The notes: generated from the sequence alone by a model not told the origin. DNA of 19,716 nucleotides from Methanomethylovorans sp. (GCA_020854785.1 JAHFZE010000091.1:1-19716); one strand, 5' to 3'; shown: positions 8,351 to 15,221, counted from the stretch's first letter. A program made the numbers and translations.

Positions 8351-8391
8351 TTATAAATACTAGTATTAAGCAATGAGAATAAATAAGGTGA
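8351..8391 (+). promoter_or_regulatory. TATA box and ribosome site of the aldolase gene
   Basis: TTATAAATA at 8351-8359 should place the transcript start near 8380. AAGGTGA (8385-8391) is a typical archaeal ribosome site lying 8 bases before the ATG at 8400. This excludes the in-frame ATG at 8373, which would lie before the transcript start, and makes the ATG at 8391 too close to the site. The rest of the gap before 8351 shows no gene. Confidence 0.6.
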
Positions 8392-8399
8392 TGAAAATG

Positions 8400-9320
8400 A
8401 TGTCGATCAAACCCTCTGATATTAAAGTGCCATTAGATGTGCCCAAAGAGGCTCATGAAACGTATATAGAGAATTATATGGAAATTACAAAGAGCACAGG
8501 TAGACTCATGCTCTTTGCAGGCGACCAGAAAGTAGAGCATCTTAATGATGATTTTTATGGAGAAGAGGCTGCTGCAGATGACAATGATCCAGAACATCTG
8601 TTCAGGGTAGCACACCAAGGAAAAATTGGTGTTTTCGCCACCCAGTTGGGCCTTATTGCAAGATACGGGATGGACTATACGGATGTGCCATACCTTGTGA
8701 AGATCAATTCTAAGAGCCATCTTGTTCCTACAAAACAAATGGATCCCTTTAGTAACCAGTGGTATGATGTACCCCAGATAGCAGATTTGAGGGACAACAG
8801 CAAACTGAAGATACTTGGCGTGGGTTACACTATATACCTGGGTAGTGAGTATGAAGCAGATATGCTTGAACAGGCGGCACAGATAGTGTACGATGCACAC
8901 CAATATGGAATGCTTACGGTACTCTGGATATACCCAAGAGGTGCTGCGGTAGCTGATGAGAAGGACCCTCATCTGATTGCCGGTGCAACTGGGGTCGGTG
9001 CCTGCCTTAACGCCGACTTTGTAAAGGTAAACTATCCCAAGAAGGAAGGATCCTCCTCAGCAGAGATATTCAAAGAGGCTGTGCTGGCAGCCGGACGGAC
9101 AAAAGTGGTATGTGCCGGTGGCTCAAGCGATGAGCCAAAGGCTTTCCTGAAGAAACTCCACGACCAGATACATGTAAGCGGCGCAATGGGCAATGCAACT
9201 GGCCGCAACATCCACCAGAAACCACTTGATGAAGCTATTCGTATGTGTAATGCCATATATGCAATTACAGTGGAAAACGCTACTGTGGAAGAGGCTCTCA
9301 TGATATACATGGGAGAATAA
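8400..9320 (+). CDS. fba: Archaeal-type class I fructose-bisphosphate aldolase (DeoC/FbaB family)
   Basis: A 306-residue cytoplasmic Schiff-base aldolase that interconverts fructose 1,6-bisphosphate with dihydroxyacetone phosphate and glyceraldehyde 3-phosphate, used mainly for gluconeogenesis in methanogens. It has the TIM-barrel motifs of the DeoC/FbaB family: GDQKVEH near residues 41-47, the Schiff-base lysine K209 in ADFVKVNYP, and phosphate-binding turns CAGGSSDE (238-245) and GNATGRNIHQ (264-273). The start at 8400 is chosen from the GGTGA site and the TATA position; ATGs at 8373, 8391 and 8397 are also in frame. A strong hairpin with a T tract follows the stop, so the gene is probably a single transcription unit. 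Its neighbours give no metabolic operon. A related 2-amino-DHAP/ADH synthase (aroA'-like) is a less likely alternative. Confidence 0.87.
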   Translation: MSIKPSDIKVPLDVPKEAHETYIENYMEITKSTGRLMLFAGDQKVEHLNDDFYGEEAAADDNDPEHLFRVAHQGKIGVFATQLGLIARYGMDYTDVPYLVKINSKSHLVPTKQMDPFSNQWYDVPQIADLRDNSKLKILGVGYTIYLGSEYEADMLEQAAQIVYDAHQYGMLTVLWIYPRGAAVADEKDPHLIAGATGVGACLNADFVKVNYPKKEGSSSAEIFKEAVLAAGRTKVVCAGGSSDEPKAFLKKLHDQIHVSGAMGNATGRNIHQKPLDEAIRMCNAIYAITVENATVEEALMIYMGE

Positions 9321-9342
9321 AAGGCTGTAATATCAGCCTTTT
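9319..9342 (+). terminator. Intrinsic terminator of the aldolase gene
   Basis: AAAAGGCTG-TAATAT-CAGCCTTTT is a perfect 9-bp stem with a 6-base loop. Its first two bases are the end of the stop codon, and the 3' arm ends in TTTT followed by ATTATAA. Strong candidate. Confidence 0.8.
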
Positions 9343-9365
9343 ATTATAACTAACTGAAATTAAGT

Positions 9366-9385
9366 AGCGGGAATCAGTTCCCGCT
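9366..9385 (-). terminator. Hairpin overlapping the stop of the 196-residue gene
   Basis: AGCGGGAA-TCAG-TTCCCGCT is a perfect 8-bp GC-rich stem. On the minus strand the TGA stop sits in the loop, and the sequence continues ACTTAATTTC. It lies back to back with the aldolase terminator and should insulate the convergent genes. Confidence 0.55.
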
Positions 9386-9964
9386 GGTGCATTCAAGATC
9401 GAAACCCAGGATGAAGGTTCCCGTACCATGGGTTTGCGGAAGACCCATTTTTTGCTTCAGGTATTCATCAGTAGGAGGAGAGGGAGAGGCAAGAGCAACA
9501 TTACAGATATGAGGCAATTCCTCTACTTCAGCACATGGCTTAGGTGGCAAAACCACAATAAGGGGGTCGTTCTTGGGATCGATCGATCTGAGCAGGTCCT
9601 TATCATATATCACAATGTTACCAATGATCAGGTTATCCTTGCAGCTTTTTAGTTCATTGAGCTTGCATTCATCATCAAGATCTTCTCCAACCACACGATC
9701 ATGGTGCATGAGCACAACATTGGGGCAGCAAGGCCATACATATTCCATACTGGTAGTGAATGGAATGACCACATCTTTCTTGAGAACTTCTTTAATTCCC
9801 CGATTATCACCCCGGCCAAGACCCATAAGAGTCATATCATCTGCTTTTTTCTCAAGTTCCTTAATGACCTCCCTGTCCTCATCAAGAAGGACATAGGTCT
9901 CTCCTACACCTTTTATTTCCTTGAGGCGCTGTCGGACCTTTTCGATTATCTCTTCGCGCTGCAT
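9374..9964 (-). CDS. Methanogen protein of unknown function, 196 residues (possibly DUF3236-like)
   Basis: A soluble protein I cannot assign with certainty. It begins with an amphipathic helix (MQREEIIEKVRQRLKEIKG), then has the conspicuous turn GLGRGDNRG (about 48-56), a strand VVIPFTTSMEYV, the cysteine pair WPCCPNVV (C79, C80), further cysteines at 100, 108, 144, 154 and 192, and a proline-rich stretch VVLPPKPCAEVEELPH. The pattern of short hydrophobic strands suggests a Rossmann-like alpha/beta domain. From memory, methanogen DUF3236 proteins have similar length and style, but I hold that loosely. The start is firm: GGAGG lies 7 bases before the ATG, with TACTTAAATAA as a plausible TATA box upstream. 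It is divergent from the DUF6951-like gene across 155 bp, so the two may be regulated together. Confidence 0.7.
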   Translation of the reverse strand: MQREEIIEKVRQRLKEIKGVGETYVLLDEDREVIKELEKKADDMTLMGLGRGDNRGIKEVLKKDVVIPFTTSMEYVWPCCPNVVLMHHDRVVGEDLDDECKLNELKSCKDNLIIGNIVIYDKDLLRSIDPKNDPLIVVLPPKPCAEVEELPHICNVALASPSPPTDEYLKQKMGLPQTHGTGTFILGFDLECTSGN

Positions 9965-10019
9965 AATAGTGCCTCCTTTTAGAATTCCCTACTTAAGATG
10001 ATTGTTATGTCAATGTTTC

Positions 10020-10031
10020 ATTATTTAAGTA
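10020..10031 (-). promoter_or_regulatory. Candidate TATA box of the 196-residue gene
   Basis: On the minus strand this reads ATACTTAAATAA, some 56-67 bp before the start codon, which leaves a leader of about 30-35 bases that includes the AAAGGAGG ribosome site. Confidence 0.45.
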
Positions 10032-10080
10032 TACCGGGCTATTACTCCCCGATAATTATCTGAAAAAGAGAACAAAAAGA

Positions 10081-10114
10081 TATATAAGCCGTAACTGGAG
10101 ATTATTACCAGGTG
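10081..10114 (+). promoter_or_regulatory. BRE/TATA promoter and ribosome site of the DUF6951-like gene
   Basis: AAAAAG followed by TATATAAG (10081-10088) is a textbook archaeal BRE/TATA element. A transcript start near 10106 would leave a very short leader holding AGGTG (10110-10114), 5 bases before the ATG at 10120. Confidence 0.7.
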
Positions 10115-10119
10115 CAATT

Positions 10120-10440
10120 ATGACCGGTGTTAAAGTAAACTCCAGGATATGTGGCTTTACCCATAGGATCAACGGCAAGGTAGAAGGCAAGAACATGGTC
10201 ATTGATATTGAGACCCCCTGCAAGAAAGTTGCAATGCTTTCGCATATGGAGATCCCCGTAAAGGAATTATATGAACCTTTTTATAATGACAACCAGGTAT
10301 TCCAGAAGGTAAAGGAGGAAAAATGGTGCTCCACATGCCTGGTCCCATGCGGTATAATGCACGTATGCAGGATGGAGGTAGGTACCATTTCCAAAACACT
10401 TGCAAAGAATTCAGGTAACATCAGCATCGAATTTGAATAG
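10120..10440 (+). CDS. Small cysteine-rich methanogen protein, DUF6951-like
   Basis: A 106-residue soluble protein with six cysteines: C11 in RICGF, C34 in ETPCKKV, and C70-x2-C73-x3-C77-x5-C83 in the second half. The architecture (N-terminal strand and ICGF, a strand ending in ETPC, a helix, a CxxCxxPCG block, then VEVG-like and ISIEFE strands) fits, from memory, the DUF6951 family of methanogens and anaerobes, whose function is unknown. The cysteine spacing would suit binding of a metal or Fe-S cluster, but that is inference. The promoter and AGGTG ribosome site are very clear, so the gene is expressed. It is divergent from the 196-residue methanogen gene, and its stop lies 7 bp from the end of the convergent Rpap gene, with no terminator visible between them. 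Confidence 0.72.
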   Translation: MTGVKVNSRICGFTHRINGKVEGKNMVIDIETPCKKVAMLSHMEIPVKELYEPFYNDNQVFQKVKEEKWCSTCLVPCGIMHVCRMEVGTISKTLAKNSGNISIEFE

Positions 10441-10447
10441 GGGCATA

Positions 10448-11326
10448 TCAGATGAGCTTTAGAAGTCCCGGCCTAGGTTCATAGCACTCTCCTTTATCAA
10501 GGAGAGACCTTATACCGATATCTGCCACCTCTTCCGAAATCCCTCTTGACTCCAGTTCTTTCACTAGGGAACTATACTGCACGCCTTTGCCGCTGTCAAG
10601 TTCTTTGAACAACTCAAAGATCACATTTTCAGCATTATCCTTTTGCTGCATTTCTGTTCCTGCATTTTCCTTAATGGAAAGAAGGGCTGTACGCAAACTT
10701 TGTTTAAAATCAGATATATAGTTCTGATCTGTACCATAGAATTCAATTGCATCCAGAATAGTTTCATTTAAGTCAGGATCTATTCCTTTTAGTTTCACGT
10801 CATTTTTCAGATCTTTCCCTTGTTGCTGATCTAAAAACACCTCATTTAACATATCAAGCCTTTTTAATGTCAATTTTGCTGTGTCTACTATCCATCTGTC
10901 CCTGATGTTACTTCCTACATTGTTGATCTCTTCTGGCCTTATGGAGATGAATACCGAATCTTTTTCAGGTTCGTATATCCTCGCTTTGCCTACTACAGCA
11001 ACATAAGAAGGCACTTCCACGGTTGAAAGAAAGATAGCAGCTTCCGGTTGGTATTGACCTGCATATAGGATAAAGACCCCAGTTGGATCTGCTATCCGAG
11101 CTCTCCAGAGATCACGCTCTTTTCCTGTTTCTGAACCCAGATTTTCTACTTCTGTGATAACTCCGACCACAAAGACCCGGTTGATACGCACACCAGTTGG
11201 GGAGATCAGCAGATTTGGAGAATTCAAATCAGGAACATCATCACTAAGAACACTTGTTAGGCTAAGAGTAGAACCATTGAACTCTTTTGCGAACAGCCTC
11301 TGGGCTATTTCCCTCTCGGCCATCAT
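10448..11326 (-). CDS. RPA-associated protein (COG3390, Rpap), long form with C-terminal winged helix
   Basis: A 292-residue partner of the adjacent RPA. Residues to about 150 are the Rpap OB domain, shared with the 188-residue copy at 1332-1898: AQRLFAKEF, SPTGVRINRVFVVGVITE, WRARIADPTG, AGQYQPEAA, YVAVVGK and SIRPEEINNV. A helical linker follows, and the last ~60 residues form a winged helix: VIFELFKELDSGKGVQYSSL, then a recognition-type helix and CYEPRPGLLKLI. That ending resembles the C-terminal winged helix of archaeal MCM and of RPA32-like subunits, which bind partner proteins or DNA. The start at 11326 is preferred because AGAGG lies 9 bases upstream; the ATG at 11335 would abut that site and overlap the rpa gene by 8 bp. 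Only one base separates it from the rpa stop, so translation is probably coupled. Confidence 0.88.
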   Translation of the reverse strand: MMAEREIAQRLFAKEFNGSTLSLTSVLSDDVPDLNSPNLLISPTGVRINRVFVVGVITEVENLGSETGKERDLWRARIADPTGVFILYAGQYQPEAAIFLSTVEVPSYVAVVGKARIYEPEKDSVFISIRPEEINNVGSNIRDRWIVDTAKLTLKRLDMLNEVFLDQQQGKDLKNDVKLKGIDPDLNETILDAIEFYGTDQNYISDFKQSLRTALLSIKENAGTEMQQKDNAENVIFELFKELDSGKGVQYSSLVKELESRGISEEVADIGIRSLLDKGECYEPRPGLLKLI

Positions 11327-11327
11327 A

Positions 11328-12629
11328 TCAAACATCCTCTGACAATTTCAACATTAGAAGCTCAAGGCGGCAAAGAAGATCATCTTCCGGGATCCAGGCA
11401 GATCTCGCAACAATGGTCGTACCGAACTCGCTCTTTGATGAGTTGCCTCTTACAGTTAGATAAGTACCTATCAAAGATCGTTTCATACTCTCATAAACAG
11501 CATCTTTTGACAAGGATACCTTCATGATGTTCTCAGCTTCGTCCATAGATCTTCCATAAACGATCTCTGAGAGTTCTTTGTTCAACATGATATAGACAGC
11601 TCCTGTACCATCGTCAAGTATTGCCTTTATTCGCATATCTTTGACACCCACCACATTGCCATGTGCCCTGCAAACATTGCTCTGTATAACACGGCTACAA
11701 ACAGGACACCTTTCAATCAGGCCTGAGCCCGGACGCACGGAAATGATGTTTCCTGTGACCACTACGTCAAAAATGCCGTCCTTTTCAAGAACAGAGGCAA
11801 TGGGAATAGAAGTTGGTTCATCAGTTATGATAACATTTTTGGAAAAAAGACATTTGTTATCAGGGAGTAGTTCCCATGAAGTACCATAGGTAAAATTTAA
11901 AGATGGAATTCCTCTGAAAAGTCTCACGTGGGCAGCCTTGAAACTGATAGCATTACCGATGTCTAACCCATCCATGGGCACCCACGAACTAAAAGGAAGT
12001 TTACCGGTCTCATCTGCAATGACACCTTCTATTATGGTAGTATCTTTACCTTTGATATTGATAACCCTGTGATAAAGTTCAGTGATTATGCCCTGCGAAC
12101 TTACCAGCATATCAGATGAGTTTATTTCGATGATCTTTTTGGTTTGAGCGAAACACTGTTCGTTACTGGGTATGAAAGAATCTTCTGGGAGCTTTTCCAC
12201 AATGGAACGTTGTCCAAAGTTAAGTTCTGGGCGATTGTTCCAAAACTTTATGTAGGCGTTGCGCACCCTGATAATGTCCCCCACGTTCAAACAAAAATCA
12301 CTCCAGGCAGTGAACAAGCAAACCCCTGTTTCATCTACGATCTTACCCGAATAGAGATCCACGGTTTCACCCTTAAGGACAAAATTTTTTTTCTCGAGGG
12401 ATGTGATCCTGCCTTTCAAAGTGAAACTATTTGGTGCTTTGGAAATATCCTTGATCCTGATCTCACGAGCCTCTTTTAAGCTGAATTTATTTAGAACAGT
12501 TCTTTTTGCCTCTTCGAGAGGTACACGGAACCTGAGAAGTTTATCCAGCTCATTTTGTATATCATCTTGATCTATACCATCAAGCGCCTTTGCCAGCTCT
12601 TCAATATGAGGCGCATATTTGTCATTCAT
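11328..12629 (-). CDS. Replication protein A, zinc-finger type (second copy)
   Basis: A 433-residue single-stranded-DNA-binding protein, paralogous in layout to the RPA at 1899-3146. A helical N-terminus (about 1-52, with RFRVPLEEAKRTVL) is followed by OB fold 1 (about 57-147), OB fold 2 (about 168-256), and a C-terminal OB fold (about 275-412) with zinc finger C308-x2-C311-x8-C320-x2-H323. The first two OB folds are clearly diverged from each other here, with only patches such as DETG(K/V) shared, unlike the near-identical pair of copy 1. The C-terminal domain is the best conserved between copies (GSGLI-RCP-C, RIKAILDDGTG). GGAGG lies 6 bases before the ATG. The long-form Rpap follows in the same operon. 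Roles in replication, repair and recombination are inferred from the family. Confidence 0.92.
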   Translation of the reverse strand: MNDKYAPHIEELAKALDGIDQDDIQNELDKLLRFRVPLEEAKRTVLNKFSLKEAREIRIKDISKAPNSFTLKGRITSLEKKNFVLKGETVDLYSGKIVDETGVCLFTAWSDFCLNVGDIIRVRNAYIKFWNNRPELNFGQRSIVEKLPEDSFIPSNEQCFAQTKKIIEINSSDMLVSSQGIITELYHRVINIKGKDTTIIEGVIADETGKLPFSSWVPMDGLDIGNAISFKAAHVRLFRGIPSLNFTYGTSWELLPDNKCLFSKNVIITDEPTSIPIASVLEKDGIFDVVVTGNIISVRPGSGLIERCPVCSRVIQSNVCRAHGNVVGVKDMRIKAILDDGTGAVYIMLNKELSEIVYGRSMDEAENIMKVSLSKDAVYESMKRSLIGTYLTVRGNSSKSEFGTTIVARSAWIPEDDLLCRLELLMLKLSEDV

Positions 12630-12680
12630 CCATGACCTCCTTGCACCGGATCTTTAGTGCATGATATACCTGATAGGCAA

Positions 12681-12716
12681 TAAACATATCATATGCTTTT
12701 CCGGAAAAGTTTATCA
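12681..12716. promoter_or_regulatory. Divergent promoter region with a perfect 14-bp palindrome
   Basis: CTTTTCCGGAAAAG at 12696-12709 is a perfect palindrome between a minus-strand TATA-like GTTTAT (12681-12686, toward the rpa operon) and a plus-strand TTTATC (12710-12715, toward the flavodoxin gene). The AAAAG ends could also serve as BRE elements. It could be an operator or a symmetric promoter core. Confidence 0.5.
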
Positions 12717-12798
12717 GAGAATACTATCCATTTAGAAAGGGGACTATTTGAGTAGTATTTCCATCAAAGTCCTTTATAATAAAACAGGGGATCATCTA

Positions 12799-13242
12799 AT
12801 GGTAAAACTTGCAATAGTTTATCTAAGTACACAGGGGAGCACCCGGATGATGGCAGAGGCTATAGCCGAAGGAGCCAAGCAGAAACATATAGAAGTAAGG
12901 GTCGACAACTTCTATGAATGGGAACCAAAAGATGCTGCTGGCTATGATGGTATAGCTGTGGGTTCATCGACTTTCTACTATAAAATGCTGGAACCCATTT
13001 CAAAGTTCCTTGATGCATTAATAGCTGAAGGAGTAGAAGGAAAAGTGGGATCTGCATTCGGTTCATATGGATGGAGTGGTGAAGCGCCTGTAATGATAGC
13101 AGAAAAAATGAGGGAGGCTGGTATGAAAGTAGTAGATCCGGTCCTCAGAGTACAGTATGTTCCCGAAGAAAAAGATCTAAAAGAATGCCAGAGGCTTGGT
13201 AAGGATATTGCCATAAAGCTTAAGAAGTTCGGAACAGAGTGA
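12799..13242 (+). CDS. Stand-alone flavodoxin-fold protein, FprA-flavodoxin-domain-like
   Basis: A 147-residue soluble FMN-binding electron carrier. It starts KLAIVYLSTQGSTRMMAEAI, in which STQGSTR is the FMN-phosphate loop; GSSTFYYKMLEP and GSAFGSYGWSGEAP are the two loops that flank the isoalloxazine ring. The last loop is close to that of the flavodoxin domain of A-type flavodiiron proteins, but no diiron beta-lactamase domain is present, so the protein probably shuttles electrons to a partner. The start at 12799 puts the first strand at the N-terminus as usual. An in-frame TTG at 12748, with AAAGGGGA before it, would add 17 residues unlike the family. TTTATAAT at 12773-12780 could be the TATA box of a nearly leaderless transcript from 12799. 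A T7 tract follows the gene. Confidence 0.85.
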   Translation: MVKLAIVYLSTQGSTRMMAEAIAEGAKQKHIEVRVDNFYEWEPKDAAGYDGIAVGSSTFYYKMLEPISKFLDALIAEGVEGKVGSAFGSYGWSGEAPVMIAEKMREAGMKVVDPVLRVQYVPEEKDLKECQRLGKDIAIKLKKFGTE

Positions 13243-13261
13243 TGGCACACACTATCAACTC

Positions 13262-13268
13262 TTTTTTT
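13262..13268 (+). terminator. Oligo-T terminator after the flavodoxin gene
   Basis: Seven consecutive T residues, 20 bases after the stop, without a strong stem. A bare T-run is the common intrinsic terminator in archaea. Confidence 0.55.
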
Positions 13269-13394
13269 ATAACCATTATACCACAAAACAGAGATCATTG
13301 TGATAAGGTACATTATTTATAGCATATTCGCCTTAATGAACCCTTGTTCAACGCTTAAAGACACTAATTCAATATAAACCACCTAAGATAACTA

Positions 13395-13402
13395 TTTATA
13401 AT
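13395..13402 (+). promoter_or_regulatory. Candidate TATA box of the histone gene
   Basis: TTTATAAT lies about 70 bp before the TTG start and would put the transcript start near 13420-13425, giving a leader of about 45 bases that ends in AAGGAGGA (13455-13462). The gap from 13243 to 13468 otherwise holds only the T-run terminator and a small inverted repeat TGAAC-CCTT-GTTCA at 13337-13350. Confidence 0.5.
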
Positions 13403-13468
13403 TTATTTTTGTAATCAAATACTTAATAGGAACATAATCTGAAATTGGCATACCAAGGAGGATAAGAA

Positions 13469-13693
13469 TTGACAATAATACCACTTGCACCGATAGAAAG
13501 GCTCATAAGAAGTGCTGGTTCTCAAAGGGTTAGCGAATCTGCAGCAATGGCCCTTTCTGAAATACTCGAAGATTATGGATTGGACATTTCAAGAGAAGCG
13601 ATCAAGCTTGCTGAACATGCCGGAAGAAAAACTGTAAAGTCTGAGGACATTGCCTTGGCAAAGGACATGCTTTCCAAGAAAATGTTCAAATAA
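13469..13693 (+). CDS. Archaeal histone with TTG start
   Basis: A 74-residue archaeal core histone of the HMf type. The whole protein is one histone fold: helix 1 (LAPIERLIRSAG), loop with RVSESAA, long helix 2 (AAMALSEILEDYGLDISREAIKLAEHAG), loop RKTVKSEDI, and helix 3 (ALAKDMLSKKMF). The R in RVSESA and the RKTVKSED loop are the DNA-contact positions of the family. Dimers and longer hypernucleosomes wrap DNA. The start is TTG at 13469: GGAGG lies exactly 7 bases before it, and no ATG precedes the fold, so the N-terminus MTIIPLAPIERL is intact. A T7 run right after the stop serves as terminator. A single-gene unit is expected. Confidence 0.95.
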   Translation: MTIIPLAPIERLIRSAGSQRVSESAAMALSEILEDYGLDISREAIKLAEHAGRKTVKSEDIALAKDMLSKKMFK

Positions 13694-13703
13694 TACAGTT
13701 TAA

Positions 13704-13710
13704 TTTTTTT
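13704..13710 (+). terminator. Oligo-T terminator of the histone gene
   Basis: A T7 tract starting 10 bases after the histone stop and overlapping the last bases of the convergent membrane-protein gene. No strong stem is visible. Confidence 0.5.
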
Positions 13711-14215
13711 ATACAAACAGTGTAAATATACTTATGCCCCCGAGGGTAACTGTTGTTACCACCACGCCTGCAATAAGGACACCAGCAGTTATAGCCATAA
13801 GCGCATGCCTGAAACCTATACCAAAAACAAAGGCTGCTGCACATCCGGTCCATGCACCTGTTACCGGCAGTGGAATGGCAACAAAGATAGCTAAGCCTAA
13901 TGAGCCATATTTTTCAATTCTGGCTGAATGGTTACGATGGGTACGGGTAAAAAGCCAATCAAAGAATTTGTCCCAGAACCTGAACCTTCTCAGATAATTA
14001 GAAACCGGTTCCAGATATAGCAGAAGAGGTATCACAGGGATCATATTACCTACCACTGCAAGAATGTAGGCTTCTGCTGGATGCATTTGGTACTGAAGTA
14101 GTGCAACAGGTATGGCGCCTCTCAGCTCCGCCACTGGCATACAACTTATCAAAATAGTTGCAAGCCAGTGAGGAAAACTATCAAAGAGATCTGTTAATAA
14201 TTGTACAACTGCCAT
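13709..14215 (-). CDS. Small multidrug-export-type membrane protein (PF06695, COG2426)
   Basis: A 168-residue integral membrane protein with about four to five hydrophobic segments. It has the family marks: SCMPVAELRGAIPVAL near residues 24-39, the basic middle loop RRFRFWDKFFDWLFTRTHRNHSARIEKYG, and LPVTGAWTGCAAAFVFG around 116-132. COG2426/PF06695 is labelled small multidrug export, but that function rests on thin evidence, so transport is only a family-level guess. Its ATG comes one base after the rfcS stop, which implies co-transcription and probably translational coupling with the clamp-loader gene. I see no functional reason for that pairing. The ribosome site is the weak AAGGGGA about 11 bases upstream, within the rfcS end. 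Confidence 0.85.
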   Translation of the reverse strand: MAVVQLLTDLFDSFPHWLATILISCMPVAELRGAIPVALLQYQMHPAEAYILAVVGNMIPVIPLLLYLEPVSNYLRRFRFWDKFFDWLFTRTHRNHSARIEKYGSLGLAIFVAIPLPVTGAWTGCAAAFVFGIGFRHALMAITAGVLIAGVVVTTVTLGGISIFTLFV

Positions 14216-14216
14216 T

Positions 14217-15173
14217 TTAATTTCTTCCCCTTAATGTAAAATGTGCTATCAGTGCTTCAAGCTGGATCCTTTCATTTGCCCCTTCAGCTATTCTGAAATC
14301 CACCTCTCCTATGACATCAATAAGCTCTACCATTTTCTCCTGAGGAACGGATATATTGAACATAGCTCGATAGATCTGACCCACCACATCTTCACCTGAG
14401 AGGCCCTGGTCAAGAAGAAGCTCATCCAGATGTTTGCGAGCAGCCATGAAATTACCACTGAGGGCAGTATTGATAAGATCTGTGATCTGTTCAGGGCGAG
14501 CTGTGGCAGTGATCTTATAAATGGTATCTTTGTGTACTATCTTATCAACAAGAGAAGCGGCCTGCAATGCATTAATGGCCTTGCGCATATCCCCCTGGGC
14601 TACATACTTGATAGCTTCCATGCCGTCTGTTGCAACTTCTATCCCTTCATTACTGGCAACAAAAAGCACACGCTCGGTCACAGCATCATCTGAGAGAGGA
14701 CGGAATCTGTAAACTGCGCACCTTGACTGTATGGGTTCTATGATCTTTGAAGAATAGTTACAGGAAAGGATAAAACGGCAATTGTTGGTATAGCGTTCCA
14801 TAGTTCTTCTTAGCGCCGCCTGAGCGTCCGATGTCAGAGCATCGGCCTCATCAAGGAAAATTATCTTGAAATCTGCCCCACCGATAGGTGATGTCTTAGC
14901 AAAGTTCTTGATCTTCGTGCGTACAACATCGATCCCTCTTTCATCGGATGCATTTAATTCAGTGAAGTTCTCTCTCCATGAATCGGCAAATAGCTCCTTT
15001 GCAATGGAAACAGCTGTTGCTGTTTTCCCTACTCCCGGGGGACCAGAGAAAAGCAAGTGTGGAAGGTTTCGACTCTTTACATAGGATTTGAGCCTTTCTA
15101 TTGCCTCTGTTTGACCGACAACATCATCAAGTCTCATAGGCCTGTATTTTTCGATCCATATCTCTTCTTTAAT
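14217..15173 (-). CDS. rfcS: Replication factor C small subunit, apparent ATT start
   Basis: An AAA+ clamp-loader subunit that with RFC large loads PCNA onto primed DNA. Visible motifs: Walker [13 protein letters not shown] box [13 protein letters not shown], Walker B FLDEAD, sensor 1 with [11 protein letters not shown], the arginine-finger SRC in [10 protein letters not shown], and sensor 2 [11 protein letters not shown], followed by the helical collar to the end. The first ATG, at 15137, would give 306 residues but cuts off RFC box I. The frame upstream encodes [10 protein letters not shown], the conserved N-terminus of the family, back to ATT at 15171-15173; an in-frame TAA lies at 15177-15179. 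No ATG, GTG or TTG exists between. GGGAGG ends 7 bases before the ATT. I therefore start the gene at ATT (318 residues). A sequencing error turning ATG into ATT is the main alternative. Confidence 0.93.
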   Translation of the reverse strand: MKEEIWIEKYRPMRLDDVVGQTEAIERLKSYVKSRNLPHLLFSGPPGVGKTATAVSIAKELFADSWRENFTELNASDERGIDVVRTKIKNFAKTSPIGGADFKIIFLDEADALTSDAQAALRRTMERYTNNCRFILSCNYSSKIIEPIQSRCAVYRFRPLSDDAVTERVLFVASNEGIEVATDGMEAIKYVAQGDMRKAINALQAASLVDKIVHKDTIYKITATARPEQITDLINTALSGNFMAARKHLDELLLDQGLSGEDVVGQIYRAMFNISVPQEKMVELIDVIGEVDFRIAEGANERIQLEALIAHFTLRGRN

Positions 15174-15186
15174 GATTTACCCTCCC
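15171..15186 (-). promoter_or_regulatory. Ribosome site and non-canonical ATT start of rfcS
   Basis: On the minus strand GGGAGG (15186-15181), a 7-base spacer GTAAATC, then ATT. The spacer equals that between GGAGG and the start in the histone gene and in the 196-residue gene. ATC directly before it is possible but too close at 4 bases. Nothing comparable precedes the ATG at 15137. Confidence 0.6.
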
Positions 15187-15221
15187 TTCCAGAAAATGCG
15201 TATTGCTTAGATAGCGATAGG

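Noticed and set aside
8373..8399. Longer N-terminus for the aldolase (ATG at 8373)
   Set aside because: The TATA box at 8351-8359 places the transcript start after this ATG, and the GGTGA site lies downstream of it.
13337..13350. Inverted repeat TGAAC-CCTT-GTTCA upstream of the histone gene as operator
   Set aside because: Only 5-bp arms, far upstream of the TATA box; expected often by chance.
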